This document shows, in pieces, positions 46,856-59,092 of a stretch of DNA of 64,000 nucleotides. The DNA is from Motilibacter deserti (GTDB lineage: Bacteria > Actinomycetota > Actinomycetes > Motilibacterales > Motilibacteraceae). Under the pieces are notes generated by a model. It was not told where the DNA came from and did no database searches. It saw only the letters and a program-made list of their open reading frames with translations. The first letter of the stretch is position 1, and each line of letters starts with the position of its first letter. Made by a program: the position numbers and the translations under genes. Location: contig NZ_JAANNP010000002.1 of assembly GCF_011250635.1 (NCBI RefSeq), forward strand, positions 318,478 to 382,477, in the 5' to 3' direction.

Positions 46856-47560
46856 TCAGACCGTGCCGCTGCGCTTGGCCAGCGACTCGAGGCGGGCCGG
46901 GTCCTCGTCGCAGCCGGGGTAGACGACCTGGTCGAAGCTGCCGCGGCCGGAGTGGACACGGGCCGGGATGCCGTACGCCACCGCGCGGTCCTCCAGCGAC
47001 CGGGTCACCACGGCGTTGGCCCCGATCACGACGTCGTCACCGATGGCGATCCCCCCGGTGACGACGGCGCCCGGCCCGATCCACACCCGGTCCCCGACCC
47101 GGGGAGCGGCCTTCTCGCCGCGCCTGCCGCTCCGGCCGAGCGTGATGCCGTGCGTCAGGTTGCAGTTGCTGCCCATGGTGACGGCGCCGATGATCGTCGT
47201 GCCGTGGTGGGCGATGTGCAGGCCCGGGCCGATGTCGGCGTGCTCGTTGATGCGGATGCCGCTCGTCATCTCCGTCAGCCGGGACAGCGCGAAGTGCGCC
47301 AGCCGTCCCGCCATGCGCAGCGCCTGTCCCGTCTCCGTGCGCGGCTCGGAGAGCACGACCGCGCGGCCGAACCGGTAGACAAGCGTTGCTTGCAGCCCGG
47401 GACACACCACGATGGCGCGCAGGACCTCGGACCGCCCGCCGTCCGCGACACCCTCGCCCATGCCGTCGAGCCGGAGCATGTGCACGTAGCGCGCGATGTC
47501 CGCGCGGGCCGCGGCGACGGCTCCGGCTCGGAGCGAGGGTCCGCGCTGCAGACGGAGCAC
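46856..47560 (-). CDS. Serine O-acetyltransferase-like (CysE-type) hexapeptide protein
   Basis: The 234-residue protein has a helical N-terminus (about 1-95) and a left-handed beta-helix (about 100-200). It carries IGPGLHIAHHGTTIIGAVTMG and CNLTHGITLG, which place the CysE active-site histidines near 117 and 137; the tail VYGIPARVH-type loop follows. CysE makes O-acetylserine from serine and acetyl-CoA, yet the location inside a polysaccharide locus suggests a sugar substrate or an amino-acid substituent. GTG at 47560 has GGAGG upstream. The first hexapeptide protein at 5572 belongs to the same fold group but is shorter. Confidence 0.8.
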   Translation of the reverse strand: MLRLQRGPSLRAGAVAAARADIARYVHMLRLDGMGEGVADGGRSEVLRAIVVCPGLQATLVYRFGRAVVLSEPRTETGQALRMAGRLAHFALSRLTEMTSGIRINEHADIGPGLHIAHHGTTIIGAVTMGSNCNLTHGITLGRSGRRGEKAAPRVGDRVWIGPGAVVTGGIAIGDDVVIGANAVVTRSLEDRAVAYGIPARVHSGRGSFDQVVYPGCDEDPARLESLAKRSGTV

Positions 47561-47928
47561 GAGGCCTCCGGGGTGGCTAGAGGGCAGGAAACAGGGGCGA
47601 GAAAGCAGTGGCAGGGCCCGAGGCGGGGCAGCCCCTGGCTGCCCGGTCCGAGCAGGTGGGGGAGGCGCGGCCGGGGGCCTGTGACTCCCCGTGCCCGTGA
47701 CGGGTGCGTTCTGGGATCGGCCTCATCCTAGCCGCGGGGCGGCGACTGCAGGCATCGCGAAAAAGCACTCGTCCAGCCCCCATCCGGGCTAGTCCATGCT
47801 CCGAATCTCCTGTGGGGCTTCTCCTGCCGCGCAGTGTCGCGCGACTCCCACCGCCCACGACGGCCGGTGGCCCGGGGGCCACGCCTCCCGCTCGACAACC
47901 CGACCGTACCCAGCCCAGGGGGACGCAC
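47561..47928. other. 368-bp divergent intergenic region
   Basis: No gene is supported. It contains a perfect 8-bp hairpin GGGCAGCC/GGCTGCCC (47626-47644) nearer the acetyltransferase gene, and an AGGGGG ribosome binding site for the GT2 at 47917-47922. An A-rich patch GCGAAAAAGC near 47758 is the only low-GC stretch and may mark the promoter area. Confidence 0.4.
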
Positions 47929-49005
47929 GTGCTCGATCCCGACGGACGGATGTCCACCACGGACTCCTCAGCCTTGTCGGCCATGCGGGTCCTGGTGACC
48001 GCCGCCCGGCGCGACCTGGACCCCTCCGGGCCCACCGTCAGCGTCGTCGTGCCGGCCATGAACGAGGCCCGCAACCTGCCGTGGCTCGCGAAGCACATGC
48101 CGCGCGGCGTCGCCGAGATCGTCCTCGTCGACGGGAACTCCGTCGACGACACGGTCGACGTCGCCCGGAGGCTGTGGCCCGACGTCCGGGTCGTGACGCA
48201 GACCCGGCGTGGCAAGGGCAACGCGCTCGCCTGCGGCTTCCACGCCGCGACCGGCGAGATCATCGTGATGATCGACGCCGACGGGTCGATGGACCCCGGC
48301 GAGATCCCGTACTACGTGGACGCCCTCGTCGCCGGCGCGGACTACGCCAAGGGCAGCCGGTTCAGCTCGGGCGGTGGCTCCAGCGACATCACGCGCGTGC
48401 GCGCACTGGGCAACCGCGCCCTCAACACCTTGACCAACTCGCTGCACGGCACGCGCTACAGCGACCTCTGCTACGGCTACAACGCCTTCTGGCGGCGGAT
48501 CCTGCCGGTGCTCGCGCTCGACCCGGGTGAGCCCGGCGAGGCCGCTGCCGAGCGCCGCTGGGGCGACGGCTTCGAGGTCGAGACGCTCATCAACATCCGG
48601 GTGCACACCGCGGGCCTGCAGATCGCCGAGGTGGCGTCCTTCGAGTCCGAGCGGCTCTTCGGCACGAGCAACCTCAACGCCGTCTCCGACGGCCTGCGGG
48701 TCCTGCGGACCATCGCCATCGAGAAGCGCGACGTGCTCAGCGGCGCCCGGGTCCGCGCGCTCGGGCTGGCCGCGGCCCGCCCGGTGCCTGCCCCTGTGCC
48801 GATCCCCGCCGAGGACCGGCTCGTGACGCCCGGGGTGGTCGCACGCGAGCTCAGCGAGATCGGGGCGATGCAGGAGGTCGACGTGGACGAGCTGGACGAG
48901 CCGGAGGTCCGCTCACACCTCATCGACCTCACCGCGCGCGACGTGCCCGCCGCTCGCGCGACCCAGCTGCGCGCCGAGGACGGCCGTGGAGACGTGGCCG
49001 TCTGA
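47929..49005 (+). CDS. Family 2 glycosyltransferase, dolichol-phosphate-mannose-synthase-like
   Basis: The 358-residue GT-A protein opens SVVVPAMNEARNL and carries LVDGNSVDDT, MIDADGSM (D-A-D metal site) and a CYGYNAFWRRI region. This is the layout of DPM1/GtrB-like enzymes that charge polyprenyl phosphate with a sugar. The first 35 residues and the last 90 (with a Pro/Val repeat and an acidic stretch) extend beyond the core. No C-terminal membrane helices are present. It could make the polyprenyl-phosphate-sugar donor used by the GT-C-like proteins of this locus; this is inference. GTG at 47929 has AGGGGG 6 nt upstream; ATG at 47950 is an alternative. Confidence 0.85.
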   Translation: MLDPDGRMSTTDSSALSAMRVLVTAARRDLDPSGPTVSVVVPAMNEARNLPWLAKHMPRGVAEIVLVDGNSVDDTVDVARRLWPDVRVVTQTRRGKGNALACGFHAATGEIIVMIDADGSMDPGEIPYYVDALVAGADYAKGSRFSSGGGSSDITRVRALGNRALNTLTNSLHGTRYSDLCYGYNAFWRRILPVLALDPGEPGEAAAERRWGDGFEVETLINIRVHTAGLQIAEVASFESERLFGTSNLNAVSDGLRVLRTIAIEKRDVLSGARVRALGLAAARPVPAPVPIPAEDRLVTPGVVARELSEIGAMQEVDVDELDEPEVRSHLIDLTARDVPAARATQLRAEDGRGDVAV

Positions 49006-49066
49006 TGGCCGACCTGAGCTTCCCTGATCTACGTTTCCTACTGATCGCACCGCCCCGGTGGGCTGC

Positions 49067-50266
49067 GTGACCACCGACACGCCGCCTCTGCGCGTGCTGC
49101 AGCTGGCCGCGCGCTACTTGCCGGACCTGGGCGGCATCGAGACCCACGTCCACGAGGTCGCGCGGCGGCTCGCCGCCCGGCCCGGTGTCGACGTGACCGT
49201 GGCGGCCTCCGACCGCACTGGCACGCGCCCCGGATCCGAGCGTGTCGAGGGGTTCGACGTCCTCCGGCGACGGGCCTGGCCGCGCGAGCGGGACTACTAC
49301 GTGGCTCCCGGCCTCGCCCGGGTCGTGCGCGACGGCCGTTGGGACGTCGTCCACGTCCAGGGCGTGCATACCGCGGTCCCGCCACTGGGGATGCTCGCCG
49401 CGCTGTCGGCGCGCGTGCCGTTCGTCGTGACCTTCCACACGGGGGGCAACTCCTCGGCGGCGCGCAACGCGGCTCGCAGTGCCCAGTGGCGTGCGATCGC
49501 GCCGTTGCTCCGGCGCGCCGACCGGCTCATCGCGGTCAGCCGCTTCGAGCGGCGCCTCTTCGCGGGGGCGACCGGGCTCGACGAGTCCGAGATCCTGGTC
49601 GTGCGCAACGGCGGCGCGCTCCCGGAGGTGCCGGCCGGCGTGCGGCCGGTCCCCGGCCGGGTCGTCTCCAGCGGCAGGCTCGAGCGCTACAAGGGCCACC
49701 ACCGGGTGATCGAGGCGCTGCCGGCCCTGCGCCTGCTCGTCCCGGAGGCGCACGTGCACGTGCTCGGCGCGGGCCCGTACGAGCATGAGCTGCGCACGCT
49801 CGCCCGGCAGCTCGGCGTCGGTGACGCGGTCGAGATTCGGTCCGTGCCGCCGGGGGACCGGGCCGGCATGGCCCGGAGCCTGGCGGAGGCGTCCGTGTTC
49901 GCGACCTTCTCCGACTACGAGGCGCACCCGGTCGCGGTCATGGAGGCGCTGACCCTCGGCGTGCCCGTCGTCGGCACCGATGTCGCCGGTGTCGCCGACC
50001 TCGTCGAGGACGGCCTGGTGAGCGGGGTCGGGGTCGGTGCTCCCGCCGAGCAGGCGGCCCGGCTGCTCGCCGAGGCGATGACCGGGCCGCGCTCGCGCCG
50101 GCAGGTCGACCTGCCCACGTGGGACTCGGCCGCTGACTCGCTGGAGGCGGTCTACCGCGACGTCGTGGCCTCCCGCGCGCGCCTCGGTTCACCGAAGCGC
50201 AGTACGGCGAAGAAGGCTTCGCTGAAAAGTCTTGGTAGAGATGCGCGGCGCGAGGAGGCTGCATGA
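49067..50266 (+). CDS. Family 4 glycosyltransferase
   Basis: The 399-residue GT-B protein has an N-terminal acceptor domain starting LRVLQLAARYLPDLGGIETHV, the Gly-Gly-Ile-Glu loop typical of GT4 enzymes. HTGGNSS and AVSRFE segments follow, then a donor domain with SSGRLERYKGHHRVIEAL and DYEAHPVAVMEALTLGVPVV (the E-x7-E region). It is a retaining, probably cytoplasmic, transferase. GTG at 49067 follows GGTGGG; GTG at 49058 is possible. A 61-bp gap separates it from the preceding GT2. The stop overlaps the next GT4 by 4 bp. Confidence 0.87.
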   Translation: MTTDTPPLRVLQLAARYLPDLGGIETHVHEVARRLAARPGVDVTVAASDRTGTRPGSERVEGFDVLRRRAWPRERDYYVAPGLARVVRDGRWDVVHVQGVHTAVPPLGMLAALSARVPFVVTFHTGGNSSAARNAARSAQWRAIAPLLRRADRLIAVSRFERRLFAGATGLDESEILVVRNGGALPEVPAGVRPVPGRVVSSGRLERYKGHHRVIEALPALRLLVPEAHVHVLGAGPYEHELRTLARQLGVGDAVEIRSVPPGDRAGMARSLAEASVFATFSDYEAHPVAVMEALTLGVPVVGTDVAGVADLVEDGLVSGVGVGAPAEQAARLLAEAMTGPRSRRQVDLPTWDSAADSLEAVYRDVVASRARLGSPKRSTAKKASLKSLGRDARREEAA

Positions 50267-51465
50267 CCGCGGAGGCCTGTGCACCGGCGGCCGCCTCGAC
50301 GTCGGGCAGCCCGCTGCGTGTGGTCCACGTGGTGCCCGGGCTGGCCCCCGGTGGGGCGGAGAACCAGATCGAGTACCTCGTCACCCGGGGAAGCACGTCC
50401 GCGCAGGTCGTCTGCCTCTACCTCATGGGCGAGATCGGCGTACGCATGGCGTCCCGGGGCGCTCGGGTCGACCTGCTGGGCATGGAGGGCACGGCCAAGA
50501 TCACCGCGCCGTTCCGGCTCGCCCGGCAGCTGCGCGCGCTGCGGCCCGACGTGGTCCACGTCCACCTGCTGAGCGCCCAGCTGTTCGGGACGCTGGGCGC
50601 ACGGCTCGCCGGCGTGCCGGTGGTCGTGTCGAGCGAGCACTCGATCATGGGGGACTCGCTCGAGGGACGGCCGAAGACCCCGGCCCTGCGCGCGGTCTAC
50701 CGGGTGCTCGAGCGGCTCGCCACGCACACGGTCGCGGTGTCCGCCACGACGGTGGAACGGCTGGCCGACTGGGGCGTCGACGGCCGCCGCGTCACGCTCG
50801 TCGACAACGCCGTGGACTTCCCCGCCCTCGCCTTCGACGCACAGGCGCGTGCCGAGGCCCGCGAGGAGCTCGGCCTGCCCCCCGACGCACAGGTGATCGG
50901 CGCCGTCGGCCGGCTCGACCCGGTCAAGCGGCTCGAGCCGCTGCTGCGCTCCGTGGCGCCGCTGCTGCGCCAGCGGCCGGCCGCGTACCTCGTGATCGCC
51001 GGGCACGGGGCCCTCCACGCCCAGCTGGCCGCGCTCGCCGACGAGCTCGCCGTCGCCGGCCAGGTGCGGCTGCTCGGCGCGCGCCGGGACGTGCCCCGGC
51101 TGCTCAACGCGTTCGACGTGCTGGCGAGCCCCTCCCGCGACGAGACGTTCGGCATCGCGGTCGTCGAGGCGCTGGCCAACGGGCTGCCGGTGGTCTACGG
51201 GCAGTGCCCGGCGCTGGACGACGACGGGCTGCGGCCGGAGTGGGCCGTCCACATGCCGGAGGGGCTGTCGGCCGCGGAGGAGGAGGAAGCCCTGCGCGCC
51301 GCCCTCACGGACGCGCTGGACGGCCGGTCCCGCCACGAGGTGCCTGCCGCGCTGTCCGCCCGCTACGGGCTGCCCACGATGCTGGCCGCCACCGAGGGGC
51401 TTTACGCCCGGCTGCTCGCTTCGTCGCCCCGGACCAACAAGGGGCGACGGCGCAACGGCGCCTAG
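50263..51465 (+). CDS. Family 4 glycosyltransferase, second of a tandem pair
   Basis: The 400-residue GT-B protein begins RVVHVVPGLAPGGAENQI, followed by VHVHLLSAQLFG, SSEHSIMGD and a donor domain with GRLDPVKRLEPLL and DETFGIAVVEALANGLPVV. This is the pattern of GT4 enzymes in exopolysaccharide clusters. ATG at 50263 overlaps the previous stop (ATGA). The two GT4 enzymes share architecture but are clearly diverged. This is the last polysaccharide gene before the housekeeping block; the cysteine desulfurase begins 11 bp later from its own promoter-like box. Confidence 0.87.
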   Translation: MTAEACAPAAASTSGSPLRVVHVVPGLAPGGAENQIEYLVTRGSTSAQVVCLYLMGEIGVRMASRGARVDLLGMEGTAKITAPFRLARQLRALRPDVVHVHLLSAQLFGTLGARLAGVPVVVSSEHSIMGDSLEGRPKTPALRAVYRVLERLATHTVAVSATTVERLADWGVDGRRVTLVDNAVDFPALAFDAQARAEAREELGLPPDAQVIGAVGRLDPVKRLEPLLRSVAPLLRQRPAAYLVIAGHGALHAQLAALADELAVAGQVRLLGARRDVPRLLNAFDVLASPSRDETFGIAVVEALANGLPVVYGQCPALDDDGLRPEWAVHMPEGLSAAEEEEALRAALTDALDGRSRHEVPAALSARYGLPTMLAATEGLYARLLASSPRTNKGRRRNGA

Positions 51466-51468
51466 ACT
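51463..51468 (+). promoter_or_regulatory. -10 box TAGACT for a leaderless cysteine desulfurase transcript
   Basis: TAGACT ends 8 nt before the ATG at 51477 and overlaps the last codons of the upstream GT4 gene. No ribosome binding site lies between them, so transcription probably starts at the start codon. Confidence 0.45.
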
Positions 51469-51476
51469 CGCCGTCG

Positions 51477-52685
51477 ATGGCATACCTCGACCACGCAGCC
51501 ACGACGCCGATGCTGCCGGAGGCGGTCGCGGTGATGGCGTCCCTGCTGCCCACCGTCGGCAACGCCTCGTCCCTGCACGCGGCCGGCCGGCGCGCCCGTC
51601 GCGTCGTCGAGGAGTCCCGCGAGCAGCTGGCCTCGGCGCTCGGCGCCCGCCCCAGCGAGGTCGTCCTGACCTCCTCGGGGACGGAGGCCGACAACCTCGC
51701 GGTCAAGGGGCTCTACTGGGCGCGCCGCCGCGAGGACCCGCGCCGCCGCCGGGTGCTGGTCAGCGCGGTGGAGCACCACGCCGTGCTGGACGCCGCCGCC
51801 TGGCTGGCCGAGCACGAGGGCGCCGTCGTCGAGGTGCTCCCGGTCGACGCCGTCGGGCGCGTCGACCTCGCGGCCGTCGCCGCGGTGATCTCCGCGGACC
51901 CGGCGTCCGTCGCGCTCGTCAGCGTCATGTGGGCCAACAACGAGGTCGGCACCGTCCAGCCGGTCTCCGAGGTCGTCGCCCTGGCCGCCGAGCACGGCAT
52001 CCCGGTGCACGCGGACGCGGTCCAGGCTCCCGCGCAGGTTCCCGTGGCGTTCACCGGGAGCGGCCTCGCGGCGATGACGGTGACGGCGCACAAGCTCGGC
52101 GGGCCGATCGGGGCCGGAGCGCTCCTGCTCGGGCGCGGCGTGCCCCTCGCCCCGCTGCTGCACGGCGGCGGCCAGGAGCGCGACGTGCGCTCCGGCACCC
52201 TGGACACGCCTGCGGTCGCGGCCTTCGCGACGGCCGCGTCGCTCGCCGTCGAGCGCCGGCCCGAGCGGGCCGCGCGCCTCGCCGCCCTGCGCGACGACCT
52301 CGTCCGCCGGGCGATCGAGCAGGTGCCCGACGCCATGGTCAACGGCGACCCGTCGCCCGCCGGCCGGCTGCCCGGCATCGCCCACCTGTCCTTCCCCGGC
52401 TGCGACGGGGACTCCCTGCTCATGCTGCTGGACGCCCGCGGCATCGAGTGCTCGACCGGGTCGGCCTGCTCGGCCGGCGTCCCGCGCCCCAGCCACGTGT
52501 TGCTGGCGATGGGCATCCCCGAGGACCGCGCCCGCGGGTCCCTGCGGTTCAGCCTCGGCCACACGTCCACGCAGGCCGACGTGGACGAGGCGGTCGCCGC
52601 CCTGGCGCCCGTCGTGGAGCGTGCACGACGGGCCGCTACGCCCGCGAGCGCCCGCCCCGCCGTCGCCGTGCCCGCAGGAGCCTGA
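51477..52685 (+). CDS. Cysteine desulfurase (IscS/NifS family)
   Basis: The 402-residue class V aminotransferase removes sulfur from cysteine. It shows YLDHAATTP at the N-terminus, Lys206 in TAHKLGGP as the pyridoxal-phosphate lysine, and Cys331 in STGSACSAG as the persulfide carrier in the longer class I-type loop. An Ala/Arg/Pro tail of about 20 residues follows the fold. The adjacent mnmA, one base away, makes it the probable sulfur donor for tRNA 2-thiouridine and possibly Fe-S clusters. The start is set by the TAGACT box 8 nt upstream; no other in-frame start fits the family N-terminus. Confidence 0.93.
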   Translation: MAYLDHAATTPMLPEAVAVMASLLPTVGNASSLHAAGRRARRVVEESREQLASALGARPSEVVLTSSGTEADNLAVKGLYWARRREDPRRRRVLVSAVEHHAVLDAAAWLAEHEGAVVEVLPVDAVGRVDLAAVAAVISADPASVALVSVMWANNEVGTVQPVSEVVALAAEHGIPVHADAVQAPAQVPVAFTGSGLAAMTVTAHKLGGPIGAGALLLGRGVPLAPLLHGGGQERDVRSGTLDTPAVAAFATAASLAVERRPERAARLAALRDDLVRRAIEQVPDAMVNGDPSPAGRLPGIAHLSFPGCDGDSLLMLLDARGIECSTGSACSAGVPRPSHVLLAMGIPEDRARGSLRFSLGHTSTQADVDEAVAALAPVVERARRAATPASARPAVAVPAGA

Positions 52686-52686
52686 C

Positions 52687-53796
52687 GTGCGCGTCCTCGC
52701 CGCGATGTCCGGCGGTGTCGACTCGGCCGTCGCGGCCGCGCGCGCCCTCGACGCCGGCCACGACGTCACGGGCGTCCACCTCGCCCTCGCCTCCGGCGCC
52801 CCCGACCACTCCGGGCGCTCGCGGGGCTGTTGCACGCCCGAGGACGCGCGCGACGCCCGCCGCGCGGCCGACGTGCTGGGGATCCCGTTCTACGTCTGGG
52901 ACCTCGCCGAGCGCTTCCGCGCCGACGTCGTGCAGGACTTCCTCGACGAGTACGCCGCTGGCCACACGCCCAACCCGTGCCTGCGCTGCAACGAGAAGAT
53001 CAAGTTCGCCGCCGTGCTCGACAAGGCGCTGGCGCTGGGCTTCGACGCCGTCTGCACCGGCCACTACGCCCGCATCCTCGACGGGCCGGACGGCCCCGAG
53101 CTGCACCGCGCCGTCGACGTGGACAAGGACCAGTCCTACGTCCTCGGCGTGCTCGACGCCCGCCAGGTCGCGGCGGCGCTCTTCCCGCTCGGCGCCGACC
53201 GCAAGGCCGACGTGCGGGCCGAGGCCGCCCGGCGCGGGCTCGCCGTCGCCGACAAGCCCGACAGCACCGACATCTGCTTCGTCTCCGACGGCGACACCGC
53301 CGGGTTCCTCCGCGCCCGGCTCGGTGACGCGCCGGGGGAGGTCGTGGACGAGCGCGGCGAGGTCGTGGGCACGCACTCCGGCGCCTACGCCTTCACCGTG
53401 GGCCAGCGCCGCGGCCTGCACATCGGCCGCCCCGCCGCGGACGGGCGGCCGCGCTACGTGCTCGAGGTGTCCCCGGTCCAGCGCCGCGTCGTCGTCGGCC
53501 CCGCGGAGGCGCTCGACGTGAGCGAGCTGTCCGGCGTACGCCCGCGCTGGCCCGGGCCGGTGCCGGCCGCGCCGTTCCGGTGCTCGGCCCAGGTGCGCGC
53601 GCACGGGGAGGCGGTGCCCGCCACCGCGTACCCGCAAGGCGACCGGCTCGTCGTCCGGCTCGACGCCCCGCTGCGCGGCGTCGCGCCGGGCCAGGCCGTC
53701 GTGCTCTACGACTCCACGCGCGTCCTGGGGTCCGCCACGATCAGCGCCTCGGCGCCGGCCGCCGGCAGCACCACGGGCGCGTCCCGGACCGGCTGA
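52687..53796 (+). CDS. mnmA: tRNA-specific 2-thiouridylase MnmA
   Basis: The 369-residue enzyme inserts sulfur at U34 of tRNA-Lys, -Glu and -Gln, using ATP and persulfide sulfur from the cysteine desulfurase. The PP-loop SGGVDS (8-13), catalytic Cys98 (TPNPCLRC) and Cys197 (STDICFV) are all present, with the GQRRGL and C-terminal beta-barrel regions following. GTG at 52687 starts one base after the desulfurase stop and has AGGAG (52676-52680) upstream. The last 91 bp overlap the 3' end of the convergent MFS gene, and the final 25 residues are a low-complexity Ala/Ser tail. Confidence 0.95.
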   Translation: MRVLAAMSGGVDSAVAAARALDAGHDVTGVHLALASGAPDHSGRSRGCCTPEDARDARRAADVLGIPFYVWDLAERFRADVVQDFLDEYAAGHTPNPCLRCNEKIKFAAVLDKALALGFDAVCTGHYARILDGPDGPELHRAVDVDKDQSYVLGVLDARQVAAALFPLGADRKADVRAEAARRGLAVADKPDSTDICFVSDGDTAGFLRARLGDAPGEVVDERGEVVGTHSGAYAFTVGQRRGLHIGRPAADGRPRYVLEVSPVQRRVVVGPAEALDVSELSGVRPRWPGPVPAAPFRCSAQVRAHGEAVPATAYPQGDRLVVRLDAPLRGVAPGQAVVLYDSTRVLGSATISASAPAAGSTTGASRTG

Positions 53797-55208
53797 GCCG
53801 GAGCCGTCGAAGCCTGCGGGGCGTCCGGACGCGCCGGGTGCGGCTCGACCGGAGCCGCCGGCGGCGCGGCGCCGGGGTCCGCGGAGTGGCGGGCCGCGGC
53901 GGGAGCCGCTCCCGCGCGACGTCGCAGCCGGCGTACGTCCGGGACGGCCAGCGCCGCCAGGGCCGCCGCGCCGGCGACGCACGCGGCCACCGTGGCCGTG
54001 GCCTGCGGCGAGGAGGCGTCTGCGAGGTGGCCGGCGAGCGCCTGCCCGAGCGGCACCGCGGCGAAGCTGCCCAGCAGGTCGAAGGAGTAGACCCGGCTCA
54101 GCGTCGCCTCGGGGACGTTCTCCTGCAACGACACCTGCCACGCCACCTCGAACACCTCGCTGCCGACCCCGGCGAGCAGCGCCGCTGCCATCAGCGCGGC
54201 GAGGCCCGGCGCGAGGCCCAGCACGAGCAGGGCGGGAGCGACGAGCACGGTCATCGCGACCCCGATCCCGAGCATCCGGGAGGCCCGCAGCCGCAGGGCC
54301 AGCAACCCGCCGAGCACCATCCCCACGGTCAGGGCGGCCGCGACGAAGCCCCACCCGGCCCGCCCGACCGAGTCCTGCGCGATCACCGGCCCGAGCGTCA
54401 CCCAGCCGCCGGCGAGGGCGGCGTTCACCACGAACGACTCGGCGACCACGACCCACACCCACCGGCGGTGGGCGAACTCCTGCCAGCCGGCGCGCAGGTC
54501 GGCGAGAACAGTGCCGCCAGCGCTGCCACTGCCGACGCCGCCGCTCGGCGCGCGCTCGGCCGTCGCGACGGCCAGTCGGGACAGGCACGCAGCAGCCATT
54601 GCGTACGCCGCGGCCGCGCCGGCGAAGCCCCAGGCCACGTCCACCGCAGCGATGAGCACCCCCGCGAGGGCGGCGCCCGCGGTGAGCGCGACGTTGACGC
54701 CCAGCCGCAGGACGGCGTTCGCCTCGCGGAGCAGGGCAGCCGGGACCGTCTGGGCCGTGAGGGCCTCGCTGGCCGGAAAGAGGAATGCCGAGGCGGCGCC
54801 GGCGACCGCCTCCAGCGCGGCCAGCAGGACGAGCGAGTCCGTGCCGGCGAAGAGCATCGCCGCCACGCCGGCCTGGGTGAGCGCGCAGACGGTGGTCGAC
54901 ACGAGCACGACCCGACGACGCGGGAAGCGGTCGGCGACGACGCCGCCGGCGAGGAGCAGCAGCACCTGCGGCGCGGACCGGGCCGCGAGCAGCAGGCCGA
55001 GGGTCGCCGCGCTGCCGGAGATGTCGAGGACCGCGAAGGCCAGCAGCAGGGGCGCGGCCGCGGTCGCCAGGCTCGCCGCGACGCGGGCGGCGAAGAGGCC
55101 GCGGAAGGCGGGCTCGCGGAAGGGCTCCCGCGCGGCCTGCTGCCGCCGGCGCCTCCCGTGGCGGGGGGAGTGCCGGCTCCGCTCCCGCACCGGGTACTTA
55201 GCGGACAT
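53706..55208 (-). CDS. Major facilitator superfamily transporter
   Basis: The 500-residue protein has 12 hydrophobic helices with a cytoplasmic loop after helix 6. Between helices 2 and 3 the segment [13 protein letters not shown] is the MFS motif A. The layout matches the MFS_3/enterobactin-exporter-like group of actinobacteria. The substrate is not predictable. A Pro/Ala-rich tail of about 80 residues (420-500) overlaps mnmA on the opposite strand by 91 bp. ATG at 55208 has TAGAGT 8 nt upstream and no ribosome binding site, consistent with a leaderless message. Confidence 0.87.
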   Translation of the reverse strand: MSAKYPVRERSRHSPRHGRRRRQQAAREPFREPAFRGLFAARVAASLATAAAPLLLAFAVLDISGSAATLGLLLAARSAPQVLLLLAGGVVADRFPRRRVVLVSTTVCALTQAGVAAMLFAGTDSLVLLAALEAVAGAASAFLFPASEALTAQTVPAALLREANAVLRLGVNVALTAGAALAGVLIAAVDVAWGFAGAAAAYAMAAACLSRLAVATAERAPSGGVGSGSAGGTVLADLRAGWQEFAHRRWVWVVVAESFVVNAALAGGWVTLGPVIAQDSVGRAGWGFVAAALTVGMVLGGLLALRLRASRMLGIGVAMTVLVAPALLVLGLAPGLAALMAAALLAGVGSEVFEVAWQVSLQENVPEATLSRVYSFDLLGSFAAVPLGQALAGHLADASSPQATATVAACVAGAAALAALAVPDVRRLRRRAGAAPAAARHSADPGAAPPAAPVEPHPARPDAPQASTAPAQPVRDAPVVLPAAGAEALIVADPRTRVES

Positions 55209-55216
55209 CGCTGGCT

Positions 55217-55222
55217 ACTCTA
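55217..55222 (-). promoter_or_regulatory. -10 box TAGAGT for a leaderless MFS gene
   Basis: On the minus strand TAGAGT ends 8 nt before the ATG at 55208, inside the 71-bp divergent gap, and there is no ribosome binding site. Confidence 0.4.
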
Positions 55223-55267
55223 GGTCACTTCACCCCGGCGTGAGGAGGCCTGCGCCCGATGCCTTCG

Positions 55268-55273
55268 TAGGGT
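55268..55273 (+). promoter_or_regulatory. -10 box TAGGGT for a leaderless metE-like gene
   Basis: TAGGGT ends 6 nt before the GTG at 55280 in the 71-bp divergent gap. No convincing ribosome binding site precedes the GTG. Confidence 0.38.
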
Positions 55274-55279
55274 GAGCCC

Positions 55280-58577
<3,298 letters not shown>

Positions 58578-58649
58578 CACCACTCCCTCTCCGGAGCTCG
58601 GCTGGCTGCCGTGCGGGTCGCGCCGGCCCACTTTCGCGGTCGCAACGGC

Positions 58650-58699
58650 ACTTCCGCGGTGGCTTGACGCGGCGCAAGTGCCCCTCACCCCGCGGAAGT
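58650..58699. repeat. Inverted and direct repeats between ligA and gatC
   Basis: ACTTCCGCGG (58650-58659) and CCGCGGAAGT (58690-58699) are perfect 10-bp inverted arms. A near-identical direct copy CACTTTCGCGGT precedes at 58629-58640, and a looser GCGCAAGTGC lies inside the loop. This is a plausible ligA terminator or extragenic palindrome in the 215-bp gap. Confidence 0.5.
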
Positions 58700-58779
58700 C
58701 GGTGAGCGTCAGGGGGCCGAGGTCCCCGCGGCTGGCGTCCCCGCGCAGCCACGCCCGGCCTCGCCGGAGGGCGCCCGCC

Positions 58780-58785
58780 TAGGAT
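58780..58785 (+). promoter_or_regulatory. -10 box TAGGAT for a leaderless gatCAB transcript
   Basis: TAGGAT ends 7 nt before the ATG at 58793. The earlier in-frame ATG at 58784 overlaps this box, so 58793 is the better start. No ribosome binding site lies between. Confidence 0.5.
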
Positions 58786-58792
58786 GACGCCC

Positions 58793-59092
58793 ATGTCGTC
58801 CATCACTCGGGACGAGGTCGCGCACCTCGCCCGGCTCGCTCGCCTGCAGCTGCCGGAGGACGAGCTCGAGCACTACGCGGGCCAGCTCGACGCCATCCTC
58901 CACGCCGTCGCGCGCGTCACCGAGGTCGCGGGCGAGGACGTCCCGCCGACCTCGCACCCGCTCCCGCTCGTCAACGTCACCCGGCCCGACGAGACGCACC
59001 GCAGCCTCACCGCGGAGGAGGCGCTGAGCGGCGCCCCGGCCGCGGAGGACTCGCGCTTCCGCGTCCCGCGCATCCTCGGGGAGGAGGCGTGA
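58793..59092 (+). CDS. gatC: Asp-tRNA(Asn)/Glu-tRNA(Gln) amidotransferase subunit C
   Basis: The 99-residue subunit starts with the family N-terminus [19 protein letters not shown] and ends with the conserved [10 protein letters not shown] segment. It wraps around GatA and stabilises the A-B contact in the complex that amidates mischarged Glu-tRNA(Gln) or Asp-tRNA(Asn). ATG at 58793 gives the family start and fits the leaderless spacing of the TAGGAT box. Its stop overlaps gatA by 4 bp. Confidence 0.95.
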   Translation: MSSITRDEVAHLARLARLQLPEDELEHYAGQLDAILHAVARVTEVAGEDVPPTSHPLPLVNVTRPDETHRSLTAEEALSGAPAAEDSRFRVPRILGEEA

